In this document: piece after piece, positions 32,453 to 42,507 of the stretch
How the letters are laid out: each line of letters starts with the position of its first letter
How positions within the stretch are numbered: the first letter of the stretch is position 1
Assembly (NCBI GenBank): GCA_019096195.1
Contig: JAGTXK010000111.1
Coordinates: 1 to 42,507, forward strand
Origin: Boletus sp. NGJ
Lineage: Eukaryota > Basidiomycota > Agaricomycetes > Boletales > Boletaceae
Length of the DNA stretch: 42,507 nucleotides
Direction of reading: 5' to 3'
Position numbers and translations under genes: made by a program
Notes under the pieces: model-generated
What the model was told of the DNA's origin: nothing
The model's database searches: none
The model's input: only the letters and a program-made list of their open reading frames with translations

Positions 32453-33110
32453 CGAAGAAATAAATTAAAACTTGACCTCGGTCGCGAAATCATCCAAGGT
32501 GTGATCATGGTCACGTGACATTGTTCAGGGTTGGTCAATACGCGATGTCATGAAATAACCCCTGGCGGTCAATAAATATTACAATCCTTTGTGTTTTCAT
32601 CAGACAGTTCAAACGTTCAATATCAATCCCATCTTGATATACGGATGAAGCACCAAAGTGATCACAAAGTATGTCAACATGTGTCTCTATCAGTTGCTTC
32701 CTTCAAGTTCCTTGCAAGACAGCTCGTTCTTCATCTTTCCAAAGCTGGGCAGATTCGTGAGGATGCACACCAAAATGTAGAGTCGCCCGATATGTTCCAC
32801 GCGGTAGGGAACTGTCTCTTTGTCTGAGCTCGCTGGTGCTGGTTTTTGGGCTTACTAACACGGACAAACAATGTATGCTCGTGAAGCTCTTTGCTCCGAC
32901 TCGGTCCCCGACGTCTCCGACAGCGACCACAACGATCAGCTCATAATGAGCATCGTCATCTGAGCAATGCATTCTCCATCTCGAGGCTTCCAATGGCGAC
33001 CCCCGCATGGACTTTCCAACTTGTCCCACTCCACGGCATTGCAGTATTCGTGACCACATAAATACCTAGAACAACTTCATCAAGACCTGTCAATCTACTA
33101 TTCCACTACC
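32453..33110. promoter_or_regulatory. Divergent intergenic region, DPB11-like gene / arrestin-like gene
   Basis: This 658-bp stretch lies between the start codons of two outward-facing genes and presumably holds both promoters. It contains ATAAATATTA near 32574 and, close to the arrestin start, CATAAATACC at 33057-33066. A short plus-strand frame at 32872 encodes acidic MYAREALCSDSVPDVSDSD and stops within 30 codons; I do not call it. Confidence 0.4.
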
Positions 33111-36100
33111 ATGGCCTTTCAATCTCGCCCTGAGCCAATGAATGCGTCTCCGCACCACTCAAAGGTCAAGGTCACTCTCACTCTGTCCGATCCGGTATAC
33201 GTTTCCGGTGGACACATCTCTGGAAAGATGGAAGTAGAGAGCCGTGCCGACCTCGACTCTTTACTTGGAATAGGCGTAATGATGGTCGAACTATACGCTA
33301 TTCAAGGTAGAGGACCGTCTGTCCAACCACATTCCATCACGATACTTATCATTGCTGAAGAGGTCAACTCTGGGGAACACTCCGCGACTTCTACCTTTAT
33401 CCATTCCCGCAGAATATTCCAAGGCCCAGGGCTTCCCCCTTCCAACGCTGTGTATTCCAATCACATTCCCGAGGCTAGCGAATTACCTCTCCCAGCGCAT
33501 CATTATGCTGCCCGACGTGGTCAGACAACATTCTTTTTCCAGTTTCCAGTTCCTGCATCTTCGCCGTCTTCGATCAATTTCGGTCCCGCCAGCATCAGGT
33601 ACGAGGTACGAGCAGGCGTGAGCGTGACATGGAGAGGAGACAATCGTCTCGTCACCGACAAGCGAGAAGTGAAAGTTGTCGAAAGTTGGGAGCCAACGAA
33701 TGCAGCACCGTCACCACAGGCTGTGGTGATTACGGAGGGAGGCAAGATTTGGGCTCAGGCGACCCTAACAAACGGCGTGGTCGTGGGTGGAGAATCTGCA
33801 TGCATAGATCTACAGTTAAAAAATCACACGCAACGTTGGGTGTGTTCTTTCCGTCTTGATCATCTTGTTTTTCTGAAATCTCCACCCAGACGTCCGGTGT
33901 CACAGTCACATTAATGCGAGACCTTCACCTCTCTCAATCATTCTTGGCTGCGAAATCACCTAATATCTCGGATGTCGTTACACAAGTTGAATTTCGTGGA
34001 CCGGAATACTCTGTTCCTCCAGGAATAGAGGGTATTGCCAGCCTTGTCATTGATATACCTCGCCATTCGCGTGGTGTCAAAGGAGGCCTTCGCGTTGACG
34101 ATAATGGAAAGACCACAGAGGGTTTCTTCGAGGTACGTTGCACCCTCAAGTTAAGAATTGATATGCCTCCCGGAAGGTGCGCTGTCTACGACTTCTCCTT
34201 TACGTCTTACCAATCACCGCCAGTGAGGACACCGTGGTGATTTTGCCTCTAACAATTTTATCATTCTCTTGCCGTCCCTGAGATTCCAGCGTCGCCGCCG
34301 CATCTCACATCCTCCCCCTATCCACATGCAGCACCTGTCTCGCCAGGATTGCTTTCGCCCCCTCCTGGCTCCGAATTGATGCCCCTCTATACCGGAAAGC
34401 AATTTCAACAATACGATCCTACATGGACGTCCCCGTCCGCGCAACCAGTTCTTCATTATTTACCAAATCAACACCTTGGGCAAGAGACCCAGAAGCGGCA
34501 AGATGTTCCCTATCCTTATGCGCCACCCACGCAACGTTCCACTTCTGTGGGTCCTCTTTCACAGGTACCCTACTATACGCCTGGATTGTCAACTTCGTAT
34601 ATGCCTTTACCGAGGCTCCTCCCACCACCTCCCACACACGTGTCTTACACAAGCTACGTTCATCCTGGCGCACCGATAGAAACAATTGATGGTGACACAC
34701 ATCCCGATCATTTCAAAAGGGCCGCTGCTTCTCCAACTTCACAGAACATTCATTTAGCTGCGCATTATCCTTCCGTTTCACCAAGTCTCCAACGTTATCC
34801 TTCCTCACAATCACATGCCCATGATCAGCCGCCTACACTGAGTCGCACCCGTCCACCACCAATTCAGATACCCTCGCTGCCAAATCCTCATGATTCGCAG
34901 GGAGTTCTACACTCCCCACGCCCCGTTCCGTCGCCGAAGCATTCGCTTTATGGATCAGTTTCCAAAAAGCGACAATGTCTCTGAGCTTGAACGCATGGCA
35001 GACGAAGTCGGGAAGCAGTCTGGTAATTTAAGTTTATATCTCCCCAAAGGCGATGCGGGCGTAGACGTGCGGGGTCCCCAGGGTCCTCAGCTCAATGGTC
35101 ACCCCGATTTGAGCGTGGACAAGACCTTACCTGCCCCTCCTGCCCCTTCCAACAAAGATAAGCATCTTGTTGCGCAACGTCCGCGTGTCGACACACTGTT
35201 CACGACTGAGGTAACAATGGCCGACCATTCCAAAATATCATCCTCCACGGACCATTTACCTGGCGCACCCCCCACGCCACCCATTGCGGCCATCACGCCC
35301 ATCAAATTCCCAAAGGCGCCAACCGAACTGTCGGGTTTGGGAGCGAACTTAGGGAAAGGACGTACCGCCGGAGACCGGGCTGGATGCGTTGGAGCGACGA
35401 CTGCTGGCGGAAGTCGGTACCCGCAGGCTCAGCGCGGAAGAACGACCGCATGTCCGTAGCGTCCGTGCAGCCGATTACCATTCCACCCAGTGGACCGCCG
35501 CTTGACACCGTCAATGACAGTGCCATCTCTAGTCTGACCCTCGCTGATCGTGAGGGTATCTTGAGGGCAAATATAGATCGGGAACAGGAGCAAGACCGGG
35601 ATTCGGACGAACGCACGCAGCATATAGGAGCAGGTGGACACAGTCCGAGCGAGGATGACAGGGATGCGCGTACCCAGAAAGGCAAGAGTTCGCGGAAACT
35701 CGGCAAGAGTAAACATAGCGAGGAAGACCTCGAAAAGGCAGGCCGTCGACGAGAGCGTAAAAAGGTGAAAGACAACGAAAGCGCGTAAACTACGGCAACA
35801 GGCCAAGGGGCGCGTTGCGGCTTGGTTAGGAGAGATTGACATTTCCGCTCCGCCTGTTAAGGATGATCTGGGTTCTTTGATATCACCCACGGCGTCGCAT
35901 TTCGTGCCTATTACAGAGAGTGCGTCGTTTGGTCCTGCGCCCGCGGGGATGACGGACAACAAGCCTGAGGAGCATCGTCGTGGGGATTTCTCGACAGACA
36001 AGGACGTGTCGGCGTCTCCGAACCCACGTTCGTCAGGGTTCGTCACTATTTCTTCATTGAGCGCGAGTACGAACGGCTCTGGTGGCGGAGCGTCCCACCG

Positions 36101-37054
36101 TTCAAGCCCTCTCCACGCCGATCCTCTGTCAACGATTTCCGTCAGACAACTTCATCCTCACCCGACCGACCGACGATGACGACGCATCGATCGCCTGTGT
36201 CTCGGTCACCGAGCGCAGAGGTGAAGCGGTCACAACCGTCAGACGTGCCACCGCAAACTCGACCCCCACAACTACAACCGCCGCCACCCATCGGACCAAC
36301 TCGTCTCTTTCCAGGACGTCTACCCCGGTTCCCATCCAAGCCTGCGGACCCCGAAGTGAAATACGACGTACGGTCTGCGCGGGGGGGTAGGGGTGGCAAG
36401 GTGACCCAGGTCGCATCTCTTTGGGCTGCCAAGGCCAATACCAATGGCAACGCGAACGCGAATGTCAAGGCGGAAGACACGACGCCCGTGCCTGCGTCTG
36501 CACCCAAGAAAGCCAAGGTGCCCACGTCGCCACCGGCCGTGCGGAACCTTATGCTGAACGTGCCCAAGCGCAGTCCGATATCGACGCGGTCTCCACACAC
36601 TGGTCTCGGTGGTGGTGCCTCCGTCGGTCTACATCGCGCCGGGGTCAGGGTCGGAGGAGAGACACGGACGACGGGCATGGGCATGGGCATGGGCATCGGT
36701 TTAGGTACGGGGGTGGGCATGCGCGAGGTGTCAAAGGCGAGCAAGGCGACGACCGTACCGGCCGTCTTGTCGTCTTCGCATGCGGTACCCATGTTGTCTT
36801 CGACGGCGTCGTTGGCGCGGGTCAAGGCACACGGTCCTGGACTTGGTCAAGGACTTGGTCAAGGACAAGGGCAAGGGCGGTCTTTACCGCCGATGATTTC
36901 GGAGACTATGTCGGATTTGCGGAGTCCGTCCAAGAGCGCTGGTGGGGTCAAGACCGCGGGTGCGGGTGGCGGACAAGGACAAGGACGAGCGCCGGGTGAT
37001 TTAGCATTTGGGCAGGCGCGATTGAGAGATTTGATCAAAAAGTACCAAGGGTAG
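33111..37054 (+). pseudogene. Arrestin-domain (alpha-arrestin-like) protein, reading frame broken by several indels
   Basis: Arrestin N fold: KVKVTLTLSDPVYVSGGHIS, then after a 54-bp intron (33307-33360) HSATSTFIHSRRIFQGPGLP and RRGQTTFFFQFPVP. Arrestin C: after introns 33840-33889 and 34177-34223, GVTVTLMRDLHLSQSF, GIASLVIDIP and GGLRVDDNGKTTEGFFEVRC. A long proline/serine-rich tail runs to RLRDLIKKYQG at 37054. Following the tail, the frame must change near 34265, 34972, 35360, 35450, 35757 and 36075, yet no in-frame stops occur within segments. Alpha-arrestins act as adaptors that recruit ubiquitin ligases to membrane transporters; PPxY-like sites were not confirmed. The indel-only damage suggests very recent decay or sequence errors. 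Confidence 0.75.
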
Positions 37055-37403
37055 GATGTTGTGTTGCATATTTTTATGTGTTCGTTTGCTCTTTTTCATG
37101 GTCACTTCAAGTTACTCTCTGTGTTTTGGTCTGGACATGATCGTTTCCTCGCCTCATTTCTCTCTTCCCCTCTCATTCTTTTCTCACTTGATGATCTTTG
37201 TTAACGTACGTTATGAACGTGTTGTATTTCGAGCAAGGTAAAGGTATAATAAACGAGCAGGTTTCATGGGGTCGTACACACAATGCGTCCGTCCGACGTC
37301 ACTCTTCGCCCACGTGATACAGAATGAGTATGATTTGTAACATGTCGTTTCCGTGTTCGTGTACTGATGGGAAGTATATATCATGGGCGGAGGCGAGACC
37401 AAG
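37055..37403. terminator. Shared 3' region of two convergent genes
   Basis: The arrestin-like stop at 37054 and the transporter stop at 37404 face each other across 349 bp, so both transcript ends must lie here. An AATAAA-like GTATAATAAAC near 37247-37257 could serve the plus-strand gene. No long hairpin is visible. Confidence 0.45.
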
Positions 37404-39957
37404 TTAGAGTGCGCCTCGTCCCGCAGTCTAAGTCACGATGACGTTTTGAGCATGCAGGGATGGGGAAACAGTGCGGGACGGGGAAGGAGGACGTACCTCA
37501 ATGGGGAGAAGCAACGTCAAGATGGCCGAGAACATGAACAAGGCTGCGGATACAAACACGGGTCTGAAAAGTCGTGCCCAAAACAAAAACGACCGTGCGA
37601 GGTCAGCACTCGGGGAGAACGAGCAAGAGCATCGAAGAGAGAGGGGAACGGACCCGTTTGCAGTGTTGGCGGAGACACTCCCCGTCGCTGGCGTCGTGGC
37701 GATCTTGATGAGCGGGGCGATGAATCCGCCAATACGGTTCAGCGCGGAGCAGAGGGCGTCGCCTGTGCCGCGGTGCGGTGCGGGGAAGGACTCGGGGGTA
37801 TAGGCGTAGAGAATGCCGTACATCTATTTCGATCGGAATTGGTGAGTCGCTTCGTCTCACGCGTCAAAACCACACATGGATCGTTGACTTACAGCGTTCC
37901 TGGAGTGAGGAACGGGTTAGTTCGTTCAAAAGAGACCAGAGGCAGCGATAGGGAGAGAGGGAGGGAAGAAAAGAAAGAGCACACGCACTGCACGAGACCG
38001 TTTGCACACGAAAACCCGAGCACCGACGCTTGTGTTGAGCTCGTCGTGAACAAAAACATGAAGATGCTCGACAAGGCCGTGAATACCGCGAGCGAAAACT
38101 TGCGTCCGCCAATCGTGAACCTCCCTGTGCCACGCGTGAGATCAACGACCCAACAGGCGATGAGCGAGCCAGGGATTCCGAGAATGGAGACGATGGCGTA
38201 ATTGCGGTAGGTGGTGTTGAGGCTCGTCGCGGCACCGGCAGAACCACGCACTTCGAGGTACAAGGGGAGGTAAGCGCTGTAGAGGGGATATGCGATCCCA
38301 ATGAGACTGGCGACGAGAGGTTAACGCGTGGTTTTCCAGTTGAACACAAGCACGAACCCCCAAATGAAAATAATGAGTGCCGTGTTGATTGCTAAACGAC
38401 GCGTAGAGAAGAGTGGCTTGACATGGGACCTAAGAGACGTTGATCACACAAGCTCGAACAAGGAGCAATTCAAGGTGCGTACAAGGAGACATCGGTGAAT
38501 GAACGACGCAGAGAGTCACGCCAGTTCGTCGGCGCTCTGGATGATTCTGAGATTTTCTGAAAGTCCTCAACTTTGAGCGAGATGGTCTTGCCGTTGCGAC
38601 GCGCAACGTATTCAAGAACCTAGTACGATGTAGTAGTCGGTCAATTGAGCCATATACTTCCCTGAAAAGACATACCGCGACCGCTTCTGCGTCACGGCCT
38701 TGAGCTACGAGGTATTTGGGCGATTCCTGTAAATTGAACACAAAACGCATAACGAATGTCAGAAACGTGACTGCGCCACTGTCAAGGCACCGCATTTAGT
38801 ATCAAAATCAAATCCCCGTAGTCAGGCATTGATCCAATACTGACAGCGTGAATCTATAACGTCATGAACGTATGAGCGGGCACATGACAGCTTAACACCT
38901 ACAGGGTATATCTCCAGCCCATGTTCTGGGACCTGGGGCACTGTCCAAAAGGTATCGAGGGGTCGCATGAGTAGTTGGCGATGAATACCCAGCTAATCAG
39001 GGAAGCAACCAGCTGCCCGAATGCCCACCACACGGAGAGCAGAGTGAGAGTCCACTGTGAAGGACGTGTCAATGGAATACCAATCGTAGATCTCGACAGA
39101 TCTATACTTGGTGTGATGCAGGTATGAATTCCAAATAAAGAGCACCTAGAATAAACAGTTAGCCGAAGCATATATTTACATGGATCACACGCACCATCCA
39201 CTGGGAGGCTTAGGGGGGATATTAGCATCGTCATAGCATTCTCGATGAAGTGTCACTCACTTTCCACCAACACCGAAACCCATGCATGCAATCAAGGACG
39301 AAAATGAAACAAAGTTCAGTCCGCCTCCAGCGGCAATCCCAAAAATACCGGCAAGGAAAAGCGTGGCCTGAACCCACGCGTCGCGTTAGAACGGAACATA
39401 TACATCCCGAACTCCGGAGATATGACTTACATTGAACGACACCTTCCTTCCTATGATATCAGCCAAGACTCCCCAAGTGGTCGCTCCGATAATCATTCCA
39501 GAAAACTCAGCCAGAACCGCGTACTCGATGCGAGATGGATTCAATTCCTGCTCTACTTGCGGAAGCACGACCGCGAGGCCCTGGAGCCACAGATCTTTAC
39601 AAATGGGTCATGTCAACACGTGTTCCAGGGGTGTGAAACCACGTCTCACTATCTGCCATCCATCCTAGGCCACAGAGGACGAAGAGCTGCCACTGATAAC
39701 GACCGAATCCAACTCTGTCCGCAAGGTCAGTAATATCACCGGTGGCTGAGCAAGGTACGCACTCTTCTTGCATGCACTTGTTGACTAGATAACGAAACGA
39801 AACGTGAGTAGTGAGGGTGGGCGCCAAAGAGTGACTCACTGAGCGCGCACTTGAGCTCGTAATCCCGCGCGACACCATTGATGAGGGAGAAGTCTGAATC
39901 CTCGGTCGCAGCTATCTGTTTCTCGGCCAAGACTGGATCTTCATTGGTGGTACTCAT
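37404..39957 (-). CDS. Major facilitator superfamily transporter (SVOP/sugar-porter-like), 16 exons
   Basis: Exons: 39957-39840, 39784-39763, 39714-39650, 39594-39431, 39367-39261, 39208-39195, 39145-39108, 39054-38903, 38778-38676, 38619-38483, 38429-38358, 38306-37989, 37899-37893, 37823-37654, 37563-37497, 37427-37404. They total 1578 bp, giving 525 residues. Landmarks are GFGRYQWQLFVLCGLGW (TM1), GVLADIIGRKVSFN (MFS signature between TM2 and TM3), NLPVDGALYLEFIPASHQW, FNLQESPKYL before the central loop, IGIAYPLYSAYLPLYL, and YAYTPESFPAPHRGTGDA before the last helices. About 12 membrane segments are expected, in the plasma or an internal membrane. The substrate cannot be inferred. The second, sixth and thirteenth exons are only 22, 14 and 7 nt. 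An in-frame TAA near 38333 lies inside an intron and is not a defect. Confidence 0.9.
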
Positions 39958-40774
39958 CTTGTCAAAAACGGGGGGCAAGATAGATATTCGCCTCTGACGG
40001 AGAGGATAGATAGCAAGATGGGAGAAAAAACGGCGTTCCCACGGAAGACAGCAACCGCTGGAGCTTTTGTATCTCGAGCTTTGGATGTCCAACGATTACA
40101 ATTTAAGAAATCCTCCTCGGCAATGGCCCGTCGTGATCTTTACTGTATAACCGGGTGACCGAAGGGAACATGATAGGCCGATCACGCAGGGCTTCAGAAT
40201 CAAGAACTGAGATATGAGAATGGACGAGTGTCATTTGACAACGTACCGAATGGCCAAATTGTTCCTCGGCCACAGCGACGGATCATTTGCACGGACATCA
40301 CTGACCTCTACCCAGCGGTGGATAATCCTAAGTGGCGACTCATCAGTATGAAAAGGGACAGCATTACACGTCAGGTTGTCTGACAGCTCTATCAAACCTG
40401 TCAAACGACTCCCATCGTTTGACATTCCCATGTGTGGCTGAACCACAAATTGTGTGCATCAAGAAACAGATACTCGCAAGTACTCTGCATACTGATTTTC
40501 TTGCGTTCAGGATGTCTCGCGTGACCAGTTGGAGTCTTGAAAAGCTGAAGATGCTCAGAACGCCACGGAGAGTCTCAAGATAGCATATGAACAGTACAAC
40601 CCAGCCGGACCTAGAGGTCATCTTTCATGGAGAGACATTCGGAGCTTCGCCTCGAAAGTCGCGTATCCTCCGTCACGCAATGGAGATCGTTCACCACAGT
40701 GCGGGCCTACGGTGAGCAGAAGTGTATAGGTACTTTGAATGGCAAGCGAAGTGCCATCATTTCAATCCCAAAGA
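39958..40774. other. Intergenic: promoter of the transporter and 3' flank of POP5
   Basis: About 820 bp. Minus-strand frames here (for example 40364-40621) have no recognisable content and no consistent splice model. The part just above the transporter start should hold its promoter. Nothing further is supported. Confidence 0.4.
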
Positions 40775-41498
40775 TTACTCCTGTAATGCCTCAATTTCTC
40801 GTGCACTTTGAGCAAGGTAGGCCTCATAAGAATCCCGGGCATGGTATTGTTCTGTGTAACATCATCAGCAAGTTTGCAATCTACTTTCCAGAAGGGTAGG
40901 AACGACTCGGAGGCGGTTGTCTTACCTGGTGTCTTCGTCATTCCCCTGAAACGCGCGACGACTTGTCTGTTGTGCTTAATAGCAGCTAGCTGAACATGCT
41001 TGATTGTTCCTATTAACACGACGCCATCGAACCTCGCGTCTCGCTCAGTAGAGGAGACGGACCTGAAACATGTACGACATGGGGGATAATTCGCGTGCCA
41101 TTTATGGATGTGAGGAGAGTGACAGCGCCCCATGCGAGTGTATGCTGGTCACGCGCGACACGGATGATGCAGAGATGCGTCGTTGGGGAGAAGTATTTGA
41201 CTGTCGTACAGGGGTCAGGACGGCACGTTCCAAAAAGAAGAGTTTTACTAGCCTGTCATCGAACCCCCAACGGCGCCCCACCCCGTATCGCCAAAATTCG
41301 AGATGATGCTTTGCCGAAGGGCAGCATAGACTTGTTTGGCGTCAAACGAAGACGGCGTATGCGGTGCAGGCACGGTCGATTTATCATTCAAGATGGATAT
41401 GAATTCGACGAGAAGCCATCTATTCTGTGACCGTAGTTGTGAGCGACCTGCTATGTAGTGCAAACGAGTTGAACTAGGCTCACTTTGAACCTGACCAT
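40775..41498 (-). CDS. POP5: RNase P/MRP protein subunit POP5
   Basis: Five exons: 41498-41484, 41424-41253, 41200-41063, 41009-40926 and 40851-40775, totalling 486 bp and giving 161 residues. MVRFK joins NRWLLVEF across the first intron, as is usual at the Pop5 N-terminus. Core motifs are FDAKQVYAALRQSIISNFGD, TGWGAVGGSMTVKYFSPTT, CIIRVARDQHTLAWGAVTLL, HVVHVSGTIKHVQLAAI and the C-terminal YEAYLAQSAREIEALQE. Pop5 is a core protein of nuclear RNase P, which trims the 5' leader of tRNA precursors, and of RNase MRP, which acts in rRNA processing. Intron 2 begins with GC rather than GT (41252-41201). The gene is head to head with the mitochondrial ribosomal protein gene. Confidence 0.93.
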
Positions 41499-41579
41499 GA
41501 CGGGGAGAAGAAACTACCCCATTTGCTTATGTCATCAACACACAAGACTTTTTCTCCGTCGCACTGCACGTCGACCGGC
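41499..41579. promoter_or_regulatory. Very short bidirectional promoter, POP5 / uL30m
   Basis: Only 81 bp separate the POP5 start codon (41498, minus) and the favoured uL30m start (41580, plus); 24 bp if the upstream in-frame start at 41523 is used. Transcription of the two genes almost certainly starts within each other's 5' regions. Confidence 0.6.
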
Positions 41580-41951
41580 ATGTTTTCTCCTGTCCGTTTC
41601 GGATTATCACGCAGTATCTTCCAAAGGGCCCTCGTCCGCTTCTATACAGCAAGTTCCGTTCATGGACCCGAGCCAAACACACACTTCAAAGTCACGCTCC
41701 GGCGTTCTGCCATCGCACTCGGCGAGCGCAAGAAAGAGACGTTGACTGCGCTCGGGCTTCACAGGCGCATGCAGACGGTTTATCATGAACACACGCCCGA
41801 AGCCGCCGGAAAAATACTTAAAGTGAAGGAGCTCGTCGAGGTGGAGAACGTCCCGGCGAGCGCTGTAAGGACGCAGTCAGAGCAGCGGTGGGAGCGGAGA
41901 GCACCTCGGGGGTACTCGATTGGAGGCTCGCGGCTAAGAGGGTTTCCATGA
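41580..41951 (+). CDS. Mitochondrial large-subunit ribosomal protein uL30m (L30/L33 type)
   Basis: Single exon of 123 residues from ATG at 41580. The start MFSPVRFGLSRSIFQRALVR is basic, hydroxylated and free of acids, typical of a mitochondrial targeting presequence. The uL30 fold follows: THFKVTLRRSAIALGERKKE, TLTALGLHRRMQTVYHEHTP and GKILKVKELVEVENV, then an extension with GYSIGGSRL. An upstream in-frame ATG at 41523 would add 19 residues. I prefer 41580 because it gives a better presequence and leaves room for a promoter. The protein binds 23S-type rRNA in the mitochondrial ribosome. Yeast MRPL33 is the corresponding family member. Confidence 0.85.
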   Translation: MFSPVRFGLSRSIFQRALVRFYTASSVHGPEPNTHFKVTLRRSAIALGERKKETLTALGLHRRMQTVYHEHTPEAAGKILKVKELVEVENVPASAVRTQSEQRWERRAPRGYSIGGSRLRGFP

Positions 41952-42253
41952 GCGATGGGGTATTGTCGTTGGGTATGTTTTCGTCCTTGCTCTCACATCC
42001 TTACTCAGTGATTTCAGCCCCGCATGAAATGGGCGAGGGCCTATAAACCATCTGATCTACGAGCATACGGTGTATATATACCTGGGTGCCGTATGGAGTT
42101 ATCAGATTGAAGATGACGGCTATCGCCTTCAATAAGTTTCGCCGACGGTGTCGTTCGTACCTTAAGGCCTCAGTTTTTATTAAGATCTGTCAAGTTCAAA
42201 GCATACATGTAATGGCAATCTAAAATACATCCCCATCGTGCTCAACAAGTCAG
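41952..42253. other. Intergenic, convergent 3' ends
   Basis: About 300 bp between the uL30m stop and the stop of the minus-strand fragment at the right edge. It includes TATATATACC near 42073-42082 with no gene to serve. No other feature seen. Confidence 0.4.
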
Positions 42254-42507
42254 CTAGCAGTTGTCGTTGTCGGGGTTTCTGTGCCAAGGTTCCAACAGAA
42301 CTCCTGCTTTGGTTGTATGAACCTCTACCGTGGTCGTCTTTGCCAATCGACTCTTCATCATAATGAGAGCTTGGAGAAGTCCCCAGACATCTTTGCATTC
42401 ATCAAGGGCACCGACCATGACCAGAGACCCCGACCTCTGACCCCACAACCCTGCTATGCGATATGTGAATCCAGCGAGCTGCTTGGCCACGTCGCGATAA
42501 CTCGAGA
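42254..42507 (-). CDS. C-terminal fragment of an unidentified protein, cut by the right edge
   Basis: The minus frame is open from the window edge to TAG at 42254-42256, encoding YRDVAKQLAGFTYRIAGLWG, GALDECKDVWGLLQALIMM and EVHTTKAGVLLEPWHRNPD. The composition is protein-like and amphipathic, with no stop or repeat character. I do not recognise the family. Its start lies outside the window. Confidence 0.5.
   Translation of the reverse strand, partial: SSYRDVAKQLAGFTYRIAGLWGQRSGSLVMVGALDECKDVWGLLQALIMMKSRLAKTTTVEVHTTKAGVLLEPWHRNPDNDNC

Noticed and set aside
36650-37020. G-rich repeat (GGGCATGGGCATGGGC and GGTCAAGGAC repeats) as a quadruplex or regulatory element
   Set aside because: It encodes low-complexity MGMGMG and GQGLGQGQGQG in the disordered tail of the arrestin-like protein; coding explains it.
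38310-38350. Apparent TAA in the transporter after FNWKTTR, suggesting a pseudogene
   Set aside because: The stretch is a GT-AG intron (38307-38357); splicing gives IFIWGLIGIAYPLY, and the whole gene closes in frame.

Overview
The window is nuclear DNA from a filamentous basidiomycete, most likely an Agaricomycete. The signs are genes with many 45-60 bp GT-AG introns, a chromodomain Ty3/gypsy retroelement, and expanded WD40-protein families of the kind seen in mushroom genomes (Boletales is a guess from family resemblance). Exon-intron models were built by eye. Three of them (DPB11/RAD4-like, MFS transporter, POP5) close to an exact multiple of three over 3003, 1578 and 486 coding bases, which supports the splice calls.

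Left part, 1-19.9 kb, is repeat-dominated. A decayed Ty3/gypsy element, cut by the left edge, carries gag, pol with a C-terminal chromodomain, a third ORF with a zinc knuckle, and a 963-bp 3' LTR at 6106-7068. From that LTR a near-perfect 13.2-kb palindrome runs: left arm 6106-12712, 22-bp spacer 12713-12734, right arm 12735-19333. Each arm holds a fragment of a host gene, an uncharacterised intron-containing gene, a divergently oriented WD40 protein gene with one membrane segment (frame-shifted in both arms), and the N-terminal half of a CACTA/Plavaka-like DNA transposase, broken exactly at the palindrome centre. The same LTR insertion sits in both arms: attached to retroelement internal sequence on the left, a solo LTR with a clean ATATA target duplication on the right.

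Middle part, 20-28.8 kb, holds a displaced fragment of the DPB11-like gene, a second and unrelated WD40 gene on the minus strand, a divergent solo LTR of the same family interrupted by about 1.2 kb of AT-rich DNA, a dispersed 0.4-kb repeat in two places, and a 67-bp tandem array with small hairpins.

Right part, 28.8-42.5 kb, is ordinary gene-dense chromosome: a DPB11/RAD4/TopBP1-like four-BRCT protein (minus), an arrestin-like gene (plus) broken by about six indels, an MFS transporter with a 7-nt microexon (minus), POP5 of RNase P/MRP (minus) with a GC-AG intron, head to head with mitochondrial ribosomal protein uL30m (plus), and an unidentified C-terminal fragment at the right edge. The sharp change from repeats to housekeeping genes near 28.8 kb suggests the edge of a repeat island, where the palindrome and the gene-fragment duplication arose.
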